Origin: Bacillota bacterium
Lineage (GTDB): Bacteria; Bacillota; Clostridia; Tissierellales; MES13
Direction of reading: 5' to 3'
NCBI GenBank assembly: GCA_009711765.1
Contig: VEND01000097.1
Location: forward strand, 1-64,000
DNA: 64,000 bases
In this document: piece by piece, positions 58,145 to 64,000 of the stretch
Numbering within the stretch: the stretch's first letter is position 1
Layout of the letters: the number at the start of each line of letters is the position of its first letter
Notes under the pieces: model-generated
What the model saw: only the letters and a program-made list of their open reading frames with translations
Database searches by the model: none
Told to the model about the DNA's origin: nothing
Translations under genes and position numbers: made by a program

Positions 58145-59806
58145 ATGACTATTGAAAAGGAAGTAAACATAAAAGGAATAGGAAAAGTTAAAGTTAAAAA
58201 AGGTACACCGTTAAAAGATTTATTATTAGAGGTAAGTGAACTTAAGGACAAAAACTTTTTATGCGGAAGAATAAACAATGAAATAAAACATTTAGATTAT
58301 AAAATAGATAATAATTTAGAAGTAGAATTTTTAGATATAAAAGATAAAGATGGTTTAAGGGTTTATAAAAGAACGTTATCATACATATTTGTTAAAGCAT
58401 GTAAAGAATTATATGAAAACTCAAGGGTTTCTATAGAACATTCATTAAGTAATGGGTTATATGTAGAGATACATAATGTATATATAACCCCTAGAGATGT
58501 AAAAAAAATAAAAGGAAAGATGAAAGAAATTATAGATAAAGACCTAGATATAAAAAGGGAGTTAATAAAAACTAATGAAGCTGATAAAATATTTAAAAAG
58601 CAAAATATGAAAGATAAATTAAGGTTATCAAAGTATAGACAAAAGAAAGATATTCATGTCTATAATTTAGATGGATTTTACGATAAGTTTTATGGATATT
58701 TAGCTCCTTCAACTGGTTTTATTGATAAATTCAACTTAAAATACTACAGACCAGGTATAATAATACAATATCCAAGGGAAGATAGTAACTTTGATATACC
58801 AAATTTTATAGAACAGAATAAGTTAGCTAAAATATTCAAAGAAACTGAAACTTGGGGTGAAATTTTAGATGTTGGTAATGTGGGGGCTTTAAACGACAAA
58901 GTAAAAGATGGATCGATAGGAGATATTATAAGAGTTTCAGAAACATTACATGAAAAGAAACTATCATATATCGCAGATAGTATAACAAATGATAAAAATA
59001 TAAGGATTATTTTAATAGCTGGACCATCTTCTTCAGGTAAAACTACCTTTGCCCATAGATTGTCTATACATTTAAGGGTAAATGGTAAGAAACCAATATC
59101 AATTTCTTTAGATGATTATTTTGTAAATAGAGAAGATACACCTCTAGATGAAAATGGAGAATACGACTTTGAATCTATAGATGCGATAGATATTGAGAAG
59201 TTTAATGAAGATTTGATAAAGCTTATAAATGGTGATGAAGTTAGATTACCTAAATTTGATTTTATATCAGGAAAACGAAAATTTAGAGATAAACCTACTA
59301 AAATAAATAAAGATCAACCTATAATAATTGAAGGTATCCATGGATTAAACGAAAAATTAACTAGATCTATACCTAAAAATAATAAGTTTAAAGTATATGT
59401 AAGTGCATTAACCCAATTAAATATAGATTATCATAATAGAATTCCTACAACTGATACAAGGTTACTAAGAAGAATGGTTAGAGATCATAATTATAGAGGA
59501 AATGATGCAGTTAGGACTTTGAAATTGTGGGATTCTGTTAGAAAAGGAGAAGAGAGCAATATATTTCCATATCAAGAAGAAGCCGATGTTATGTTTAACT
59601 CAGCCTTAGTATATGAACTAGCAGTATTAAAAAAATATGCAGAACCTCTATTAAAGGAAATAGATTCTTCAAGTAAGTATTATGCAGAAAGCAAAAGATT
59701 ACTTAAATTTCTTAAATATTTTAAAGATATATCAGAAGAAGAAAATATACCTAATACATCAATAATAAGAGAATTTGTAGGTGGAAGCTGTTTTAGAGAG
59801 GATTAA
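58145..59806 (+). CDS. Nucleoside (uridine) kinase with N-terminal TGS/ThrRS-like region
   Basis: Walker A AGPSSSGKTTFAHRLSIHL, SLDDYFVNRE; SD before ATG 58145. Confidence 0.9.
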   Translation: MTIEKEVNIKGIGKVKVKKGTPLKDLLLEVSELKDKNFLCGRINNEIKHLDYKIDNNLEVEFLDIKDKDGLRVYKRTLSYIFVKACKELYENSRVSIEHSLSNGLYVEIHNVYITPRDVKKIKGKMKEIIDKDLDIKRELIKTNEADKIFKKQNMKDKLRLSKYRQKKDIHVYNLDGFYDKFYGYLAPSTGFIDKFNLKYYRPGIIIQYPREDSNFDIPNFIEQNKLAKIFKETETWGEILDVGNVGALNDKVKDGSIGDIIRVSETLHEKKLSYIADSITNDKNIRIILIAGPSSSGKTTFAHRLSIHLRVNGKKPISISLDDYFVNREDTPLDENGEYDFESIDAIDIEKFNEDLIKLINGDEVRLPKFDFISGKRKFRDKPTKINKDQPIIIEGIHGLNEKLTRSIPKNNKFKVYVSALTQLNIDYHNRIPTTDTRLLRRMVRDHNYRGNDAVRTLKLWDSVRKGEESNIFPYQEEADVMFNSALVYELAVLKKYAEPLLKEIDSSSKYYAESKRLLKFLKYFKDISEEENIPNTSIIREFVGGSCFRED

Positions 59807-59944
59807 AGTAAAAGTAGGATTAAGTTCCTGCTTTTTTTTTGCCATAATCCTATTGACTTATAAAGGCATTTAATATATTTTATATATAAGTAGGATAAAT
59901 ATTTGACATACTTTTAATCAACATAACATAAGGGGTTTTTTAAT

Positions 59945-60862
59945 ATGAATGAATTATTAGAGAATTTAGTTAAGAGTAATAAGAAACTTACAAAAAAAGG
60001 GGAAGTAGCATCATATATACCAGCTTTAGAAAATGCTAATAAAGATGATTTAGGTATTTGTTTAGCTGATTTAGACGGAAATTTTTATACTGCTGGTGAT
60101 TATAATAAAAAATTTACAATACAAAGTATATCAAAAACGGTAACCTTAATGTTAGCAATTATGGATAACGGTGAAAAAGAGGTTTTTAAGAAAGTTGGAA
60201 TGGAACCTACAGGAGATGCATTTAACTCAATAATAAAATTAGAAACAACAATGCCATCAAAACCATTAAATCCTATGATAAATGCAGGAGCTATCGTTAT
60301 TTCTTCATTAATTAAAGGAAAGAATAAGGACGATAAATTTAATAGGTTACTAGACTTTGTCAGGAAAATAACAAGGAATCAAAATATAAATATAAACAAA
60401 GAAGTATATTTATCTGAAAAAAGAACAGGTGATAGAAATAGAGCTATGGCCTATTTTATGAGAGATGTAGGTATTATAAAAGGAGATGTTGAAGACATAT
60501 TAGACCTTTATTTTAAACAATGTTCTTTAGAGGTTAATTGTGTTGATATAGCAAATATCGGATTATTTTTAGCAAATGAAGGAGTAGTACCAGAAACAAA
60601 TGAAGTATTAGCTAATAAATATATAACTAGATTAGTAAAAACTTTTATGATAACCTGTGGCATGTATAATGGTTCAGGAGAGTTTGCTATTAATGTAGGA
60701 ATCCCAGCAAAAAGCGGTGTTGGAGGAGGTATATTAGCATCAATACCTAATAACATGGGCATAGGTGTTTATGGACCTTCACTAGATGAAAAAGGAAATT
60801 CTATAGGAGGATATGGAATTTTAAAGGAATTATCTGAAGAAAAAAATCTAAGTATATTTTAA
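59945..60862 (+). CDS. glsA: Glutaminase A
   Basis: YIPALENANKDDLGICLADLDGNFYTAGDYNKKFTIQSISKTVTLMLA, NPMINAGAI, IPAKSGVGGGI. Confidence 0.94.
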   Translation: MNELLENLVKSNKKLTKKGEVASYIPALENANKDDLGICLADLDGNFYTAGDYNKKFTIQSISKTVTLMLAIMDNGEKEVFKKVGMEPTGDAFNSIIKLETTMPSKPLNPMINAGAIVISSLIKGKNKDDKFNRLLDFVRKITRNQNININKEVYLSEKRTGDRNRAMAYFMRDVGIIKGDVEDILDLYFKQCSLEVNCVDIANIGLFLANEGVVPETNEVLANKYITRLVKTFMITCGMYNGSGEFAINVGIPAKSGVGGGILASIPNNMGIGVYGPSLDEKGNSIGGYGILKELSEEKNLSIF

Positions 60863-60871
60863 TCGTTGCTT

Positions 60872-60898
60872 AAGTGGCGGTTTTGCCACTTTTTTTTA
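60872..60898 (+). terminator. Intrinsic terminator
   Basis: AAGTGGCGGTTTTGCCACTTTTTTTT. Confidence 0.85.
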
Positions 60899-60990
60899 CA
60901 TTTTAAAATTACAGAATATTTAAAAAATTAAAATTATATCGTTTGAACTTTTTTTTCATAATATAATATATAAATATTTTTAGAAAGCAG

Positions 60991-61455
60991 GTGGAATTAT
61001 TGAAAGAATATAATTTTAAAGGAACAAATGGGGATATTAAAATGTTCATAGGAGTAAACCCTTTAAGTTTAGAAGATTCTAATGGAAGTTTAGTGATACC
61101 TTTTTATGGTGGGAAATTTGTTATGACTTATCATATAAAGAGAAGGGGTTGGGAATTTCCAGCAGGTAAAAGGGAAACAAAAGAAACAATATTAGAGTGT
61201 GCTAAAAGAGAAACATATGAAGAAATTGGTGGTATACTTTCTGATATTATACCTTTAGGTTATTATACAGTGGATAATGAAAAAGGGCCATTTAAAACTG
61301 CTATATATATTGCTACTGTTGATAAATTTGAACCAAAACCTAGAAATAGTGAAACTGATTTAGTAAAATTATTCGATGAAATACCAAAAAACGTAACATA
61401 TGATGATGATGTTTATAAATTAGTATTAGAAAATATAAAAAATAAAACAGTTTAA
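60991..61455 (+). CDS. NUDIX hydrolase
   Basis: WEFPAGKRETKETILECAKRETYEEIGG. Confidence 0.93.
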   Translation: MELLKEYNFKGTNGDIKMFIGVNPLSLEDSNGSLVIPFYGGKFVMTYHIKRRGWEFPAGKRETKETILECAKRETYEEIGGILSDIIPLGYYTVDNEKGPFKTAIYIATVDKFEPKPRNSETDLVKLFDEIPKNVTYDDDVYKLVLENIKNKTV

Positions 61456-61534
61456 TATTTGTTTATAAGTCATACATTTTTTAAGATGTATGACTTTTAT
61501 CTATAAAAAAACAGTAGAAAAGTTTTCTACTGTT

Positions 61535-62656
61535 TTAAAAGTTTATTTTATTTTTTCTAATTCCTATACTTAAAGCTAATCCTATACTTATCATATTTGA
61601 AATTAAAAATGTTCCACCTTTACTAATAAAGGGAAGGGGTATACCAGTAACTGGTAGTAGTCCCATTGTCATTCCGATGTTTTGTATAATATGAAATACC
61701 ATCATTGCTGTAACTCCTACAATAACCAATGAGCCAAATAAATCTTTAGCTGCCTTTGCAATAGATATTAATCTATATATCATAATAAAATATAGACTTA
61801 TTAACACAAGTCCACCTATTAGACCAAAGGCTTCACCGATAACTGAAAATATAAAATCTGTGTGTTTTTCTGGAAGAAATCCACCGGATGTGAAATTAAT
61901 TTCATCAAATAAAAATCTTCCTAATTTTTTTCCAGAACCTATAGCTATTTTAGATTGAGCTACATGATATCCTGAATTCAAATTATCAGCTTCAGGATTT
62001 AAAAATACGTTTAGTCTGTCCTTTTGATAATCATCAAAGGTAAAAAAGTACATAAAGAACATACTAGCTATAGCTGTTATTCCAGCATATAAAAAATATT
62101 TTATATCTAAACCAGTAACAAAAAGCATAGCTACTATAAAAAATATAAAAACAACTGCTGTCCCAAAATCAGGTTGCATTAATATTAAAAAAACAGGGAT
62201 GAATGAGAATGTCAAAACCTTTATTAGAGTAAAAAGTTCATTAATTTTTTCACTATTTTTTTCAATGTATTTAGCAACGGATATTATTGTACCTATCTTA
62301 ACAATTTCAGAGGGTTGAAAACTAAAAGAACCAATTACAAGCCAACTTCTTGCTCCCCATTGTTTTTCACCTGTTCCAAATAATAATACTGCTATTAAAA
62401 GTAAATTGCAAAATATATAAATTGGAAGATAAAATTTACCTAAGACATCATAATCGAAAAATGTTAATATAAGCATAGTAACAATACCAATAAAAAAAGC
62501 AATAGCTTGAGTTTTTACATCTCCTATATGGGCTATACCCTTTGTACCAATACTAGAAGCGTACAATGAGATAAAACCAAACATGCTTAATAAAGTTATT
62601 GACAGAAAAAGTATATAGTCGAACTTTCTTAAAAGTTTCTTTTCAAAATTTATCAT
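61535..62656 (-). CDS. rodA: FtsW/RodA/SpoVE family glycosyltransferase (RodA-like)
   Basis: QPSEIVKIG, MQPDFGTAVVFIF, FLPEKHTDFIFSVIGEAFG, LLPVTGIPLPFISKGGT. Confidence 0.93.
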   Translation of the reverse strand: MINFEKKLLRKFDYILFLSITLLSMFGFISLYASSIGTKGIAHIGDVKTQAIAFFIGIVTMLILTFFDYDVLGKFYLPIYIFCNLLLIAVLLFGTGEKQWGARSWLVIGSFSFQPSEIVKIGTIISVAKYIEKNSEKINELFTLIKVLTFSFIPVFLILMQPDFGTAVVFIFFIVAMLFVTGLDIKYFLYAGITAIASMFFMYFFTFDDYQKDRLNVFLNPEADNLNSGYHVAQSKIAIGSGKKLGRFLFDEINFTSGGFLPEKHTDFIFSVIGEAFGLIGGLVLISLYFIMIYRLISIAKAAKDLFGSLVIVGVTAMMVFHIIQNIGMTMGLLPVTGIPLPFISKGGTFLISNMISIGLALSIGIRKNKINF

Positions 62657-62783
62657 AGAATTATCCTTTCTAATTACTATATAATAATAGATTATAACAT
62701 AATTTAGGAGAGTATTAAACTTAAGTTTAAAATTAAAGTTTATATAATTAATAATGGGTATAATAATATGGAGGAGGTAGTAT

Positions 62784-63266
62784 TTGAATACAATATTAAC
62801 AATAATAGCTATTATATGTATGATTATAGGTTTTTTCGGTGTTTTTATTCCTATTATACCTGGTACAGGTCTTATATTTATTGTAACATTTATATATGCA
62901 CTTTTGACAAATTTTAAAGATATTACTCTGACTATGGTAATTATTTTTGCTATTTTAACTTCTTTATCCTTTGTGTTTGATTACTTAGCTTCTATAATAA
63001 CTACAAAAAAGGTAGGAGCATCAACTAAGGGAATAATAGGGATGTGTTTAGGTGCAATAAGTGGTTTTTTACTATTTAATATTATAGGTCTTATAATTGG
63101 ACAATTTATAGGGGCAATAATAGGAGAATTATTATCTAATAATAAGTTTAAAAAATCAGTTAACATAGGTTTAGCTACGTTTATAGGATATTTACTTGGA
63201 ATTGTTTTTGATAGTATAATAGCAAGTATTATAATCTTTGTTTTTATTATAAAAGTTTTAATTTAA
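62784..63266 (+). CDS. DUF456 family membrane protein
   Basis: [26 protein letters not shown]-terminal glycine-rich TM pair. Confidence 0.85.
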   Translation: MNTILTIIAIICMIIGFFGVFIPIIPGTGLIFIVTFIYALLTNFKDITLTMVIIFAILTSLSFVFDYLASIITTKKVGASTKGIIGMCLGAISGFLLFNIIGLIIGQFIGAIIGELLSNNKFKKSVNIGLATFIGYLLGIVFDSIIASIIIFVFIIKVLI

Positions 63267-63283
63267 TATTAGGGGTGATTATT

Positions 63284-64000
63284 ATGAATATAGGAAGTCA
63301 TTTAACAATATCAAAAGGATTTGAAAATGCAGGGAAATTAGCATTAGATATTGGCGCAAACACGTTTCAATTTTTTACAAGAAACCCAAGGGGAGGAAAA
63401 GCTAAAGCATTAGATTTAGAAGATATAAAAAAACTTAAAAATATTATGAAAGATAATAATTTTGCTCCGTTATTAGCCCATGCTCCATATACATTAAATA
63501 TGGCATCTTATAAAGGACACGTTTGGGATTTTGCTAAAGAAATGTTTAAAGATGATTTAAAAAGACTTGAAACTATTCCTTGTGATCTTTATACTTTTCA
63601 TCCAGGAAGTCATACAGGTAAAGGGGTAGAGTTTGGTATTGAAAAAATAACTAAACTAATCAATGGAGTATTAACTGGAAATGAAAATACTACAATTCTT
63701 TTAGAAACAATGTCTGGAAAGGGTACAGAAATAGGTTATACCTTTAAACAACTTAAAGAAATTAAAGATAGAATAAAATATAAAGAATTAATAGGAGTTT
63801 GTTTAGATACTTGCCATATATATGCAGCAGGTTATGATATAGTAAATGATTTAGATAATGTATTAGAGAAATTTGATAAAACTATAGGAATAGATTCCTT
63901 AAAGGCAATTCATCTAAACGATAGTATGAAAGAATTTGATTCTAATAAGGATAGACATGCAAAAATTGGAGAGGGATTAATAGGACTTGAAGGTATTAAA
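63284..64000 (+). CDS. nfo: Deoxyribonuclease IV (AP endonuclease), truncated at window end
   Basis: [83 protein letters not shown]. Confidence 0.92.
   Translation, partial: MNIGSHLTISKGFENAGKLALDIGANTFQFFTRNPRGGKAKALDLEDIKKLKNIMKDNNFAPLLAHAPYTLNMASYKGHVWDFAKEMFKDDLKRLETIPCDLYTFHPGSHTGKGVEFGIEKITKLINGVLTGNENTTILLETMSGKGTEIGYTFKQLKEIKDRIKYKELIGVCLDTCHIYAAGYDIVNDLDNVLEKFDKTIGIDSLKAIHLNDSMKEFDSNKDRHAKIGEGLIGLEGIK

Noticed and set aside
1-64000. CRISPR arrays, tRNA/rRNA genes, IS elements or integrases
   Set aside because: None recognised on reading; no regularly spaced repeats, cloverleaf-like tRNA or transposase motifs were evident, though a tRNAscan/CRISPR search was not possible.

Overview
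AT-rich Firmicutes/Clostridia-type chromosomal window, densely coded and mostly housekeeping or accessory metabolism. The most notable locus is an hgcAB-type pair (about 9271-10674; HgcA corrinoid protein and HgcB ferredoxin, the mercury-methylation genes). Both genes carry an in-frame TGA. In hgcA, TGA at 9295-9297 gives an N-terminal C-U pair, and no ATG/GTG/TTG lies downstream until codon 9871, past the diagnostic NVWCAAGK motif. In hgcB, TGA at 10621-10623 sits in GVG-U-AYAIIKGWLTGSESCC, at the position I recall as the conserved extra Cys (Cys73 in the Desulfovibrio ND132 protein), followed by the usual CC tail. Each TGA is followed at bSECIS-like spacing by a hairpin with a G at the start of the loop. 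A third in-frame TGA replaces the peroxidatic Cys of a peroxiredoxin (TFV-U-PTE, 44209-44211), and TGA is a normal stop at 50270-50272, so selenocysteine recoding fits better than pseudogenes or an altered code. The ORF track truncates all three genes. Other observations: a tandem glycine-riboswitch-like leader with an overlapping terminator upstream of a PfoR/PTS_EIIC_2-like membrane protein, a duplicated TetR operator around an ideal promoter, a threonine synthase pseudogene, an orphan endolysin/holin-like pair, unannotated 30-34 aa membrane peptides, and a probable attenuator leader upstream of a DEAD-box helicase. All assignments are from reading the sequence; no searches were run.
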